DNA from: Tildeniella torsiva UHER 1998/13D
Lineage (GTDB): Bacteria; Cyanobacteriota; Cyanobacteriia; Phormidesmidales; Phormidesmidaceae
Direction of reading: 5' to 3'
DNA length: 64,000 nt
Assembly (NCBI GenBank): GCA_019358835.1
Contig: JAHHIH010000002.1
Span: forward strand, 335,242-399,241
Of the stretch, positions 34,563 through 43,053 are shown in pieces. How positions within the stretch are numbered: the first letter of the stretch is position 1; each line of letters opens with the position of its first letter. Made by a program: the position numbers and the translations under genes. The notes beneath the pieces were generated by a model. That model had not been told where the DNA came from, did not search any database, and was given only the letters and a program-made list of their open reading frames with translations.

Positions 34563-36593
34563 ATGACGCGCCACTCTCTACCCCAACCCAATATTAGCCC
34601 AGCGCAAATTTTGGATACGGTGACTGCGATCTGCGAGGCGGCGGGCGGCGGGCTAGACCCGTTGCTTCAGCAGGGAGTCGATCGGCTGCGTCCGCTGCTC
34701 GACACCGATCGGGTGGTGGTCTATCAGGTGCTGTCTCCCCATGACGGCTGCATTGCCGCAGAGTCGGTGGGGGCCTCCTGGCGGTCTTTACGGGGCGATC
34801 GTATCACTGAAGACTGCTTTGCCAGGGGATGGGAGGATCGCTGCCGCCAGGGGCAGTTAAGCCTGGTGGCCGATGTGCAAGACAGCGCCCTCGAACCCTG
34901 CTACGCGGGCCTCCTGAGTCGCTTCCAGGTGCAGGCCAATCTGGCGGTACCCATATTTGCTGGCTCCGGTCTGTGGGGAATGCTGATCGCTCATCACTGC
35001 CGCAGCCCGCGCCTGTGGAACCCGTCGAGCCGCGATTTGCTGGTGCATGCCGCTCGCCACCTTGGCCAGGGCGTTTACCACCATGAATTGCAACAGCAGC
35101 TCCAGGCCCGTTCTGTGGGCAGCCAAACTGAGCAATTGTTTGATCTCTTCACTCACCATGTGGAGCAGGTTCTGTTCATTCGCGATGCGGTGTCGGGGCA
35201 GTTTTTGTACGTCAGCGCGGCCTACGAACGCATTTGGGGTCATCCGCCAGCGTCGCTCTACAGCGATCCGGGCCTGTGGCTCCGGCAGGTGCATCCCGAC
35301 GATTTGCCTCGGGTGCAGGCGTCGATTGGGCAGCAGTTTGACGGCAATTCTGTGCGGCGGGAGTATCGCGTTGTGCGTCCTGACGGCGATATCCGCTGGA
35401 TTCATGCCTATGTGCAGGTGGTCAACGATGACCAAAATCAACCGCGCTACATGGTGGGCTGGGCCGAAGACTGTACGGAGCGGCGGCAGTTGCAGGCGAG
35501 TTTGCAGGCTACCGAGGCCGTTCTTAGCCGTCGGGTAGAACAGGAGCAACTGCTGCGTACCCTCACCGCCCGCATGCGCGAAACCCTCGACCTCGACACG
35601 ATTTTGAGCGCCACGGTCGCCGGTATTAAAACGGTGTTCAATGCCGATCGGGCGGTGATTTTTCAGATTTTGGCCAATGGCGATCGCCGCATTGCCCAGC
35701 AGGCGACCAGTCCCGAGTACGCTACCCTGACCGACGCTATGATTCTGTCGGGGCGACTGCCCGCTGCCTACCTCGAAAAACTGCGCACCGGGCTGCCCTA
35801 CATCGTCAACGACAACAGGACGGCCCCCTGGCCGCCGGACGTGACCGCTTTTCTCTCCGTCATTCGGGTCAAGTCGGCGATGATTGCGCCCATTGCCCAC
35901 CCCTTTGGGGGCGAGCGCCAGCCAGTGTGGGGCATTTTGGTGGTGCATGCCTGTGGCGAACAGCGCCAGTGGCAGCCCTTTGAAGCCAATATGCTGCAAC
36001 ATTTTGCCGACCAGCTCAACACGGCGCTGCACCAGGCAGAGCTATACCATCAGCTCCAGGCTGCCAACCAAGAACTCGATCGCATCTCCAAGGTAGACAG
36101 CCTGACGCAGCTGGCCAATCGCCGCTGGCTCGATGAATACCTCAGCCAGGAGTGGCAGCGGCTGACCCGAGAGCGCAAACCGCTGAGCGTGATTCTGGCC
36201 GATGTCGATTACTTCAAACCCTACAACGACACCTACGGCCACGCCGCAGGCGACCAGTGTTTGGTAGAAATTGCCAGTGCCATTTGCTTTGGCGTGCGTC
36301 GCCCCGCTGACCTGGCGGCCCGCTACGGCGGTGAGGAGTTTGCCCTGGTGCTGCCCGACACCGACACCGCTGGGGCGATTCGCGTAGTGCAGCTAGTGCG
36401 CCATCACCTGCAAACCCTTGACCTGCCCCATGGCGCTAGCCCTAGCGGCGACACCATTACCCTCAGCTTCGGCATTGCGACCGCTATCCCGACCCCAGGT
36501 AGACCAGCGGAGGGCATTCTCGAAGCGGCTGACCAGGCCCTTTACGCGGCCAAAGCCGCCGGACGCAATCAGTACCAGGTGTTTGGCTCTTAG
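34563..36593 (+). CDS. Diguanylate cyclase, GAF-PAS-GAF-GGDEF
   Basis: Makes the second messenger c-di-GMP. Domains in order: a phytochrome-like GAF (about 10-165; RVVVYQVLSPHDGCIAAESVG, LAVPIFAGSGLWGMLIAHHC), a PAS with PAC tail (about 205-310; GQFLYVSAAYERIWG, RREYRVVRPDGDIRWIHAYV), a second GAF (about 325-490) and GGDEF (about 510-676). The active site is intact: DSLTQLANRRWLDEYL, ILADVDYFKPYNDTYGHAAGD, RYGGEEFALVLP (GGEEF at 589-593). RPAD five residues before it is a product-inhibition I-site. The chromophore cysteine expected in a bilin-binding GAF is not evident, so light sensing is unproven. Confidence 0.93.
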   Translation: MTRHSLPQPNISPAQILDTVTAICEAAGGGLDPLLQQGVDRLRPLLDTDRVVVYQVLSPHDGCIAAESVGASWRSLRGDRITEDCFARGWEDRCRQGQLSLVADVQDSALEPCYAGLLSRFQVQANLAVPIFAGSGLWGMLIAHHCRSPRLWNPSSRDLLVHAARHLGQGVYHHELQQQLQARSVGSQTEQLFDLFTHHVEQVLFIRDAVSGQFLYVSAAYERIWGHPPASLYSDPGLWLRQVHPDDLPRVQASIGQQFDGNSVRREYRVVRPDGDIRWIHAYVQVVNDDQNQPRYMVGWAEDCTERRQLQASLQATEAVLSRRVEQEQLLRTLTARMRETLDLDTILSATVAGIKTVFNADRAVIFQILANGDRRIAQQATSPEYATLTDAMILSGRLPAAYLEKLRTGLPYIVNDNRTAPWPPDVTAFLSVIRVKSAMIAPIAHPFGGERQPVWGILVVHACGEQRQWQPFEANMLQHFADQLNTALHQAELYHQLQAANQELDRISKVDSLTQLANRRWLDEYLSQEWQRLTRERKPLSVILADVDYFKPYNDTYGHAAGDQCLVEIASAICFGVRRPADLAARYGGEEFALVLPDTDTAGAIRVVQLVRHHLQTLDLPHGASPSGDTITLSFGIATAIPTPGRPAEGILEAADQALYAAKAAGRNQYQVFGS

Positions 36594-36616
36594 TGGAGTT
36601 TAGTTCTTAGTCATGT

Positions 36617-37201
36617 CTAGCCCAGGGGGATGAGCACAAGCGCACCGTAGGCTACGGCTGTCAGCACGACGGTGGCTCCCAGCAGTCCTTGACTCGCCCT
36701 AGAGCTGAGGCGGGGCAATAGGTAGGCGGCGGCAGTCAGCACCAGTACCAGTTCAATCGTTGCCCCCAATCGGCCAAAGTGGTCTACATCCCAGTAGGAG
36801 ACGGGGCTGATGAACCGCACCGAGCTGAGGGGCCAAAAGTGCTGGTGGGCATCGTCGTGGTGCAGGGGCAGGTCGGCCAGGTGGTGCAGCACCATGCTGG
36901 CTCCCAGAAATCCGAGTGAGGGGCCGAACCAAAAACGCCTGAGGCGATAGCCTAGTGCTACCCCCAGCAGCCCCAGGGGAATGGAGTTGCCCACGGCAAA
37001 AACGGCCTGCCAGGGCTGGCTGTAGTAGGCCTCGTTCCAGATAGTTTGCTCGGGCAAACCCTGCCGACGAGCCCAGCCGTAGAATACAAACATAGCCGCA
37101 TCGGGAATTAGCGCGCCGATTAAGATCGGCCAGGTCATAGCCGGGGCCACCGGGCGACGCAGCACTGCCAGGTTCAGAATTAGGTGACTGGGAGTATTCA
37201 T
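36617..37201 (-). CDS. Polytopic membrane protein, His-rich, YdjM-like
   Basis: A 194-residue membrane protein with about four or five helices (MTWPILIGALIPDAAMFVFYGW, AVFAVGNSIPLGLLGVALGY, LEATIELVLVLTAAAYLLP-like region, LLGATVVLTAVAYGALVLIP). It starts MNTPSHLILNLAVL and has a histidine-rich loop MVLHHLADLPLHHDDAHQHFWPLS. The early His, the Asp in LIPDA and this loop recall YdjM-type membrane-bound metal-dependent hydrolases (LexA-regulated in enterobacteria). Function unproven. Its start codon is 7 bases from that of the divergent cysteine desulfurase gene. Confidence 0.65.
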   Translation of the reverse strand: MNTPSHLILNLAVLRRPVAPAMTWPILIGALIPDAAMFVFYGWARRQGLPEQTIWNEAYYSQPWQAVFAVGNSIPLGLLGVALGYRLRRFWFGPSLGFLGASMVLHHLADLPLHHDDAHQHFWPLSSVRFISPVSYWDVDHFGRLGATIELVLVLTAAAYLLPRLSSRASQGLLGATVVLTAVAYGALVLIPLG

Positions 37202-37208
37202 AGGGCCT

Positions 37209-38366
37209 ATGGTACATCGACCGATTTATCTCGACTGCCACGCGACGACTCCGGTAGATCCGCGAGTGGTGGAGGCGATGCTGCCGTTTTTTACCGAGCA
37301 CTTTGGCAACCCCGCCAGCCTCACCCACGCCTACGGTTGGGAGGCCGAGGCGGCGGTGACAAAGGCCAGGGAAACCATCGCCGCCGCCATCCACGCCAGC
37401 CCTGAGGAGATTGTCTTTACCAGCGGGGCCACCGAGGCCAACAACCTGGCGATCAAGGGCATCGCCGAAGCCTGCTTTAGTCGGGGGCGACATATCATTA
37501 CAGTGCAGACGGAGCACAGCGCCGTGCTCGACCCTTGCCGGTATCTCGAATCTTTGGGGTTTGAGGTCACCTACCTGCCGGTGCAGCCCGACGGACTGGT
37601 GGATCTCGATACTTTGGATAAAGCCTTTCGCGACGACACGGTGCTGGTGTCGGTGATGGCGGCCAACAACGAGATTGGGGTACTGCAACCGTTGGCGGAG
37701 ATTGGGGCGCGGTGCCGCGATCGCAACATTTTCTTCCACAGCGACGGTGCCCAGGCGATCGCCAAAGTTCCCCTCGATGTCGAGGCCATGCATCTGGATC
37801 TGCTGTCGCTGACGGCCCACAAGGTCTATGGCCCCAAGGGCACGGGCGCGCTCTACGTGCGGCGACGGCCTCGGGTGCCCCTGGCTCCTCAGTTTCACGG
37901 CGGTGGTCACGAGCGCGGGCTCAGGTCGGGCACCCTGTATCCGCCCCAGATCGTGGGGTTTGCCAAGGCGGTGGAGCTAGGATTGGCGGAATTAGATGAA
38001 GAATCGGCTCGACAGATCACCCTGCACCAGCGGCTGTGGGATGGCCTGCAACCGCTGGGCGGCCTGCACCTCAACGGCCACGCCACCTGGCGACTGCCCG
38101 GCAATCTCAATGTCAGTTTTGAGGGGGTCGATGGCCAGGCGCTGCTGCTGGGGCTGCGCGGGATCGTGGCGCTGTCGTCGGGGGCGGCCTGTAGCACCGC
38201 CAGCACGGCCCCCTCTCACGTGCTCAAAGCCCTGGGCCGGGAGGATGGGATGGCCTACGCCTCCCTGCGCTTTGGCCTGGGGCGCTTTACTACCGCCGCT
38301 GAGATCGACCAGGTGGTGGCTGGCGTGACGACCACCGTGCAGGCGCTGCGTCAGACGGCAATTTGA
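37209..38366 (+). CDS. Cysteine desulfurase (NifS/IscS family)
   Basis: PLP enzyme that removes sulfur from cysteine for Fe-S clusters and thio-cofactors. It starts RPIYLDCHATTPVDPRVVEAM and contains FTSGATEANNLAIKG, TVQTEHSAVLDPC, SVMAANNEIGVLQPL, FHSDGAQAIAKVPLDV, the PLP lysine in SLTAHKVYGPKGTGAL, and the mobile-loop cysteine in LSSGAACSTAS. This layout is group I (IscS/NifS-like). 385 residues. The second His of the usual LDHHATTP is kept but the first is Cys here. It is divergent from the YdjM-like gene. Confidence 0.93.
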   Translation: MVHRPIYLDCHATTPVDPRVVEAMLPFFTEHFGNPASLTHAYGWEAEAAVTKARETIAAAIHASPEEIVFTSGATEANNLAIKGIAEACFSRGRHIITVQTEHSAVLDPCRYLESLGFEVTYLPVQPDGLVDLDTLDKAFRDDTVLVSVMAANNEIGVLQPLAEIGARCRDRNIFFHSDGAQAIAKVPLDVEAMHLDLLSLTAHKVYGPKGTGALYVRRRPRVPLAPQFHGGGHERGLRSGTLYPPQIVGFAKAVELGLAELDEESARQITLHQRLWDGLQPLGGLHLNGHATWRLPGNLNVSFEGVDGQALLLGLRGIVALSSGAACSTASTAPSHVLKALGREDGMAYASLRFGLGRFTTAAEIDQVVAGVTTTVQALRQTAI

Positions 38367-38492
38367 GTACCCCCACGGTTGACGCGATCGGGCATAATAA
38401 GAATTAGCTTTGGGGTCAGGGGCATCGGCAAGGTTTAGAGCGGTGCCCAGGTTTGATTTACACGATGTAGTGTTGAATTCCCCGGCGGGCCT

Positions 38493-39800
38493 ATGACAAC
38501 CCAAGATCGGCAACTTAGCGACCTCCTCAAAATCGGTATTGAGCAGGCCCGATTGGGCTATTTTGAGGCGGCGATCGCCCAGTTTTCCCAGGCCATCGCT
38601 CTTGATCAGGCCTGTGCCAAGGCCTTCTATAACCGGGGCTGCGCCCACCGCGACCTGGGTCGCCACGGGGCGGCAATCGACGACTTTTCTGTTGCTCTGC
38701 GGCTGGAGCCACACTTCACCAACGCCTACATCAACCGAGGCAGCGTCTATCGCCTGGCGGGGCAGCTGGGCGAGGCTCTGGGCGATCTAGACCGGGCCAT
38801 CGAGCTTCAGCCCGCATCGGTTAAAGCCTACGGCAATCGGGGCCGCATCAAGCTCGATTTAGAAGACTACAGCGGCGCGATCGCCGATTTTTCGGTGGTG
38901 CTGGCCGAGCAGCCCAAGTTTGCCAAAATTTTGCTGTGGCGGGGGCTGGCCTACCTCAAGCAGGGAGCCCACGCCGCCCTGGCCGAACCCCGTCGTGAGG
39001 CCTACCAGGCTGCCATTGGCGATTTTTCGCGGCTGTTGCAGAGTCAGCCCCACCATGCCGAAGCCTACAACTACCGGGCGGTGGCCTACTTTCAGCTGCG
39101 CAACACCTACCAGGCCACCCTCGACATCAACCGCGCCCTCGACTGCCAGGTCGATTACGCCGAAGCCTACATCAACCGGGGCATGCTGCGCCACGAGCTG
39201 GGTGACTTTCAGGGGGCGATCGACGACTACACCACGGTGCTAGAGCTCAACCCCGCCCTGCAAGACCGCTCCTACAACCAGACCCTGGTGGGCCTGGCCC
39301 TCGACAGCCCCGACGCCACCCTGAGCGAAGACACCCCGCTCAACCTGCGCTTTCGCCTGGCCGACCTGTACGACAGCCGGGGGCTGCTGCGCGCCCAGGT
39401 GGGCGACATGGAGGGGGCGATCGCCGACTATACCCTGGCCCTGCGCTTTAACCCCCACAGCGGCCGCATCTTGGCCAACCGGGGCCGCGTGTTTAGCCGC
39501 CAAGAAGACTACCCGGCGGCGATCGCCGACTTTGACCTGGCCCTCGACATCAACGACGGCGATGCTTTGGCCTACTGCGATCGCGGCTACGCCCTCTACT
39601 TTCTCGACGAGTGGGCGATGGCCCTCGACGACTTCAACCGCGCCATCGAGATCAGCGCTACCCTGGCCGAGGCCTACATTGGTCGTGGCCACACCAATAT
39701 TCGCCTGGGCAACAATGCCGCCCTGGCTATGGATGACTTTCGTAAGGCCCTAGAGCTGTCGTGGGACAGCCGCAAACCCGAGCGATCGCGCCCGCTCTAG
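38493..39800 (+). CDS. Tetratricopeptide repeat protein
   Basis: A 435-residue protein made almost wholly of TPR units of about 34 residues. Typical lines: YFEAAIAQFSQAIALDQACAKAFYNRGCAHRDLGRHGAAIDDFSVALRLEPHF shows the consensus, repeated through GDMEGAIADYTLALRFNPHSG and YPAAIADFDLALDINDGDALAYCDRGYALYFL. I count roughly nine or ten units. No signal peptide or membrane helix; it is probably a cytoplasmic scaffold for protein-protein contacts. Partner unknown. Confidence 0.88.
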   Translation: MTTQDRQLSDLLKIGIEQARLGYFEAAIAQFSQAIALDQACAKAFYNRGCAHRDLGRHGAAIDDFSVALRLEPHFTNAYINRGSVYRLAGQLGEALGDLDRAIELQPASVKAYGNRGRIKLDLEDYSGAIADFSVVLAEQPKFAKILLWRGLAYLKQGAHAALAEPRREAYQAAIGDFSRLLQSQPHHAEAYNYRAVAYFQLRNTYQATLDINRALDCQVDYAEAYINRGMLRHELGDFQGAIDDYTTVLELNPALQDRSYNQTLVGLALDSPDATLSEDTPLNLRFRLADLYDSRGLLRAQVGDMEGAIADYTLALRFNPHSGRILANRGRVFSRQEDYPAAIADFDLALDINDGDALAYCDRGYALYFLDEWAMALDDFNRAIEISATLAEAYIGRGHTNIRLGNNAALAMDDFRKALELSWDSRKPERSRPL

Positions 39801-39927
39801 CCAAGTGCGATCGCGACGCAAAGCCTGAAACAACCGTCGCCCCCCGCCGATCCAATTCACGCAACTCTGGTCAACCCCACCGGCTCGACTACCGTGACTC
39901 TCACACCTATCCTTTGAGCCAAACACC

Positions 39928-40410
39928 ATGGGAAAACAGGTTTCAGCCAGCCGCAAACGCCCCTGGTTGGGCAGCGTGGTCGGGGCCTTGATCGGTGGCG
40001 TCGGCCAATATGTAATTGCGGTGCTCTTTTTTTACTACGTGTTCAACTGGGGCGGGCCGTTTTTTCAAAATCACGTGGGCGTCAGTTTGCCTCACCTGGT
40101 GTCGTCTTACCCAGCCTGGATATTCTTTGGGCTATCCGCCGGGCTGGGATCTCTGGGGGGTGCCCTGGGTGGCATGACGCGACGCTTGGTCAGGGGCGCG
40201 GCCCTGGGGGGCGGCACGGTGGGGCTGCTCTATCTGGCGCTGTTTGTGGTGCCCATCAATCTCATGATTGGGATGAGCGGCGGCGGCCTCACTGACTACT
40301 CAACCGATAAGCGCGCTGTTGCCTTAAGCCTGGTGGCGACCGTTGTCTGGGGGGCGATCGCAGGCACCAGCGCCGCTGCCATTAAAAAGAACTCCCTATC
40401 TCGGCCTTAA
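39928..40410 (+). CDS. Hypothetical membrane protein, four helices
   Basis: A 160-residue protein with a basic N terminus (MGKQVSASRKRPWLG) and predicted membrane helices at about 14-38 (VVGALIGGVGQYVIAVLFFYYVF), 60-84 (AWIFFGLSAGLGSLGGALGG), 90-112 (GAALGGGTVGLLYLALFVVPI) and 132-154 (VALSLVATVVWGAIAGTSAA). It is rich in Gly. No family recognised. It is the last typical GC-rich gene before the AT-rich island. Confidence 0.65.
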   Translation: MGKQVSASRKRPWLGSVVGALIGGVGQYVIAVLFFYYVFNWGGPFFQNHVGVSLPHLVSSYPAWIFFGLSAGLGSLGGALGGMTRRLVRGAALGGGTVGLLYLALFVVPINLMIGMSGGGLTDYSTDKRAVALSLVATVVWGAIAGTSAAAIKKNSLSRP

Positions 40411-40762
40411 CGCCCCTACGTTGAGAACAGCTTGCCCTAACAGCAAAGAAGATCTTTCCTATCCGTTTCTACGCAGAGCGTGGAAATGCCGCTAGTGGCG
40501 CTCCTGCGCCCTTTGCTGGGAGGGTGGAGATTGACACAAAAATCGGTGCAGTACCCACCCTACCTTTTACTCGTGGGGCGTTGATGGCCGACAACGCCCC
40601 TACTAAAACTCTGCTTATCTACAGCTTCAATAATCGAATCAGGTTAACATATTTAAATTTGTTTAATCTTTAAAGGAACGAAAATTTTCCATCAAATTCC
40701 AGAAAAAAGATGATAGACGCTAGTAGGAAAAGTTAGAATTCCATGAAATTCTTGGGCAAGAA
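40411..40762. other. Intergenic region with dispersed-repeat remnants
   Basis: 350 bases. The first part holds pieces of dispersed cyanobacterial repeats: GGGAGGGTGG with CCCACCCTACC (40518-40564), and a perfect 9-bp hairpin GGGGCGTTG/CAACGCCCC (40575-40600). From about 40620 the DNA turns AT-rich and marks the start of the accessory island. No ORF is supported. Confidence 0.6.
40575..40600. repeat. GGGGCGTTG/CAACGCCCC hairpin
   Basis: Perfect 9-bp inverted repeat with an 8-base loop, followed by TACTAAAA. A similar AACGCCCCTACG stands at 40409-40420. It resembles the dispersed GTAGGGGCGTTG-type palindromes common in cyanobacterial intergenic DNA. Confidence 0.6.
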
Positions 40763-41233
40763 ATGAGGAAGATTTTGGCTTTTATACCCTTCATAGCAAT
40801 GGTGATAAACGTTAACGTTCACGAACCAGCTATTGCCCAATATTTTCCTCCTGATTTATGTGACGTAACTAATGATGGTTATTACAGTATTTACACCACT
40901 ATGCGGAATGGTTGGTGCATGGAAACTTACCGCTTTAACTCTTCAACCACTGGAGAGACCATCCATATTGTTAGAGCTTCAACTTATACAGATAATGGCC
41001 ACAAAATATCAGTAGTTAGGGGCGGATCTGCTTATAACAATCGGCAATATTCATTCCATTTGTATAATGAAAACGGCAGGATTTTAAGCTTCAAGGTTAA
41101 TTCTGAATTAATAGTAGAAGAGGATTCAATAGAAGGAGATCTTGCTTTGGCAAATAATTTTATTTCATATTTTAGCTATGGTTTGGAGCAGATTACAAGT
41201 ATCTCCCTGCCGACAACAGGTAATCCCTTTTGA
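40763..41233 (+). CDS. Secreted orphan protein in AT-rich island
   Basis: A 156-residue protein with a clear signal peptide (MRKILAFIPFIAMVINVNV, probable cleavage after PAIAQ). The mature part has two cysteines (DLCDVTND and NGWCMETYRF) that may form a disulfide, and is rich in Ser, Thr, Asn and Tyr with predicted beta strands (TIHIVRASTYTDNGHKISVVRGG; RQYSFHLYNENGRILSFKV). No family recognised. Its DNA is much more AT-rich than neighbouring genes and HIP1 sites are absent, which points to acquisition by transfer. It is probably periplasmic or extracellular. Confidence 0.6.
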   Translation: MRKILAFIPFIAMVINVNVHEPAIAQYFPPDLCDVTNDGYYSIYTTMRNGWCMETYRFNSSTTGETIHIVRASTYTDNGHKISVVRGGSAYNNRQYSFHLYNENGRILSFKVNSELIVEEDSIEGDLALANNFISYFSYGLEQITSISLPTTGNPF

Positions 41234-41399
41234 GTGGCATCTCTAATCAAAAATGAATGTTTTTTGTAGGGATTGTGAATAATTTTGATTAGTTCATAAA
41301 GTTTTAGCTTTTTATAGGTAGAGTGCAAAATATAATACTAATAAGCAGTAATTCAATCTCTCTGTAAGCCTGCAATTGTTGAAAGCAAGCTATAACTCG

Positions 41400-42182
41400 C
41401 TATATTAATTCCCAATTCTTTTGAAGTTCAGCAAGCTGCTTGTATAAGAAATTACGAAGGGGCTTCCCTAATTCTTCTCTAGCCTCATCAACTGCACTGC
41501 TTCTATATTGCGAACGCATAAAGCGTTCAGCCTCAGCTCTGTCGCTTGCTGAAAATGTTACTGCTTCAATAACTTTTAAGTTGGCTGCATAAAATCTTGC
41601 ATCTTGTTCAACTTTGATTAAATCGTTTTCTAGAAACTGCTTCCATCGCCTTTCGTACTCACTTCTAAAATGTGAAAGTTCTTGGCGTGCAGACAGAGGT
41701 AGAGATTGATCTAGAGCTTGGAAAAGGCTATCGTCGGCCAAGTATAGTACATCACTACGGGTGTCAAGAAATTTTTTCCAGTATTGTATAAGTTCCCACC
41801 TATTTTCGTCGCGTAGCTTTTTCCTTTCATAAGACTGTCGCATCTCCTCAAGGCTCTGTTCATGTTCTTGTCGCCCTTTCTCAAGCTGTTGATTATGTTC
41901 AGCTTTAACCTGATCAAGATCCTGGGTACTTATATTGCGAATTCTTTCTATTTTCTCTGCATGTTCTCTATTCTTCGAATTGATTTTCCATTGAAAAATA
42001 CTTGTAATTAGTGCGCCAACGATAGTGCCAAAACCAAGAGCACTAAGTAAAGGAACTTCAACCAACAACCAGCTAGATAGCCCTAGAGAAGTACTGCTAG
42101 TTTGCTGCACTGCTGTTCGCGTGTTTGTCGTAGTTGGTGTAGATGCTGTAGCAATCAGTGAAATATATGCTTGTTTATTCAT
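41400..42182 (-). CDS. Membrane-anchored coiled-coil protein, unknown
   Basis: A 260-residue protein. A polar Thr/Ser-rich N terminus is followed by one membrane helix (WLLVEVPLLSALGFGTIVGALITSIFQW), then a long charged coiled coil (IERIRNIST...QEHEQSLEEMRQSYERKKL) and a helical C-terminal domain with many aromatic and charged residues (FLDTRSDVLYLADDSLF, YERRWKQFLENDLIKVEQDARFYAANLKVIEAVTF). No enzyme motif seen. AT-rich, no HIP1. It lies 57 bases downstream of the small gene at 42240-42497, same strand, so both may form an operon. ATG 42182 is preferred to TTG 42197. Confidence 0.6.
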   Translation of the reverse strand: MNKQAYISLIATASTPTTTNTRTAVQQTSSTSLGLSSWLLVEVPLLSALGFGTIVGALITSIFQWKINSKNREHAEKIERIRNISTQDLDQVKAEHNQQLEKGRQEHEQSLEEMRQSYERKKLRDENRWELIQYWKKFLDTRSDVLYLADDSLFQALDQSLPLSARQELSHFRSEYERRWKQFLENDLIKVEQDARFYAANLKVIEAVTFSASDRAEAERFMRSQYRSSAVDEAREELGKPLRNFLYKQLAELQKNWELI

Positions 42183-42239
42183 TTCCCGACGAGCCAAACT
42201 CCTTCCAAGAAATTGCCAGATTATTGGGCTGCCGCAAAC

Positions 42240-42497
42240 TCATAAACCCCTTGTTTCTTTGATTTTTCTGAGGCCTAAATCTGTGAATCCAAATTCAACG
42301 GAGGTATCATTTTCAAGTATCCCCTCTTGTGTCAAATGATTATAGACATTCATAAATTCCTCCTGAGTGATACCATAATCATTCTTGACAATCTCAATGG
42401 CCATGTCATAACGAATTGAATTAAGCCCTCCATCTGCCAGGTCATAAAGCCTTTGAGGTATTAGATCATTAGCGTCCCAGTTAATTTTTTGTCCCAT
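42240..42497 (-). CDS. Small helical protein, winged-helix-like, unknown
   Basis: An 85-residue acidic protein, probably helical: QRLYDLADGGLNSIRYDMAIEIVKNDY, then GITQEEFMNVYNHLTQEGIL and EFGFTDLGLRKIKETRG. The arrangement helix-helix-helix-strand with EGILENDTSVEFGFTDLG recalls a winged helix, but no family is recognised. AT-rich. It is the probable first gene of an operon with the coiled-coil membrane protein. Confidence 0.5.
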   Translation of the reverse strand: MGQKINWDANDLIPQRLYDLADGGLNSIRYDMAIEIVKNDYGITQEEFMNVYNHLTQEGILENDTSVEFGFTDLGLRKIKETRGL

Positions 42498-42703
42498 AAT
42501 TTAGCATTAAAATCTAATTTGTGTAACAGATAAAATCTTTAGCTTGGCTCCATCCTAAGCTATGTAAATTAATAAGAAAGGGTGGATAACCGTCACTTTT
42601 ATTTAGTAATGACTTGATTTACGGTATTTCCCGTAATGCATTTTATAATGCTTCCCAATTGCAAGAGCCTGAGTTTCTAGATCTGTTGTCAAAGTCTAAA
42701 CAA

Positions 42704-42937
42704 CTAATTTAGAAGATCAGAAATAAGTTCTGCTTCGGTAAGGTCTATCATGCTTACGCCGTAGTCGCCCAGCTTTAATAGAAACGTCACTCTATCCACG
42801 CCTAGCAGGCTGGCTGCCATACCTGAAGGGAGGCGTTTCATTTCAAACAGTTTGACCGCCATTGCCCATTTTGCTTCCTGCTCAAATTCCTCCCGCGTGC
42901 GGCTTAAGGCATCGGGAAACGTTTCAGGGTAATTAAC
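42704..42937 (-). pseudogene. UPF0175-type antitoxin-like gene, start lost
   Basis: Reading from 42937 down to TAG (42704-42706) gives 77 residues with the UPF0175 pattern: VNYPETFPDALSRTREEFEQ, AKWAMAVKLFEMKRLPSG, MAASLLGVDRVTFLLKL, DYGVSMIDLTEAEL. A TAG codon (42938-42940) directly precedes VNYPET, and there is no ATG, GTG or TTG in the first part, so the usual start is lost. An internal ATG would give a 52-residue protein missing the N-terminal strand. UPF0175 proteins are often antitoxins paired with a PIN-like DUF3368 toxin; no partner is visible here. Confidence 0.72.
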
Positions 42938-42985
42938 CTAGACCTACTGTAGTTCTAGCCCTCGGTTCAGCACCCTCACGGGTTA

Positions 42986-43030
42986 CCACTTGAGTTCTCC
43001 GTTTTCGTTACCGAAGGCGAACTCAAGTGG
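42986..43030 (-). terminator. Hairpin downstream of lipoprotein gene
   Basis: CCACTTGAGTTC (42986-42997) and GAACTCAAGTGG (43019-43030) form a perfect 12-bp stem with a 21-base loop, 24 bases past the stop of the lipoprotein gene on the minus strand. No T run follows, so it could be a 3' stabilising structure or a rho-linked end rather than a classic terminator. Confidence 0.55.
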
Positions 43031-43053
43031 CTTTCGTATGGATCACTAAGATG

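Noticed and set aside
42590..42712. Short open plus-strand frame (SNDLIYGISRNAFYNASQ...) next to the UPF0175 relic
   Set aside because: No start codon and only about 40 codons; it may be a decayed gene end, but evidence is too thin.
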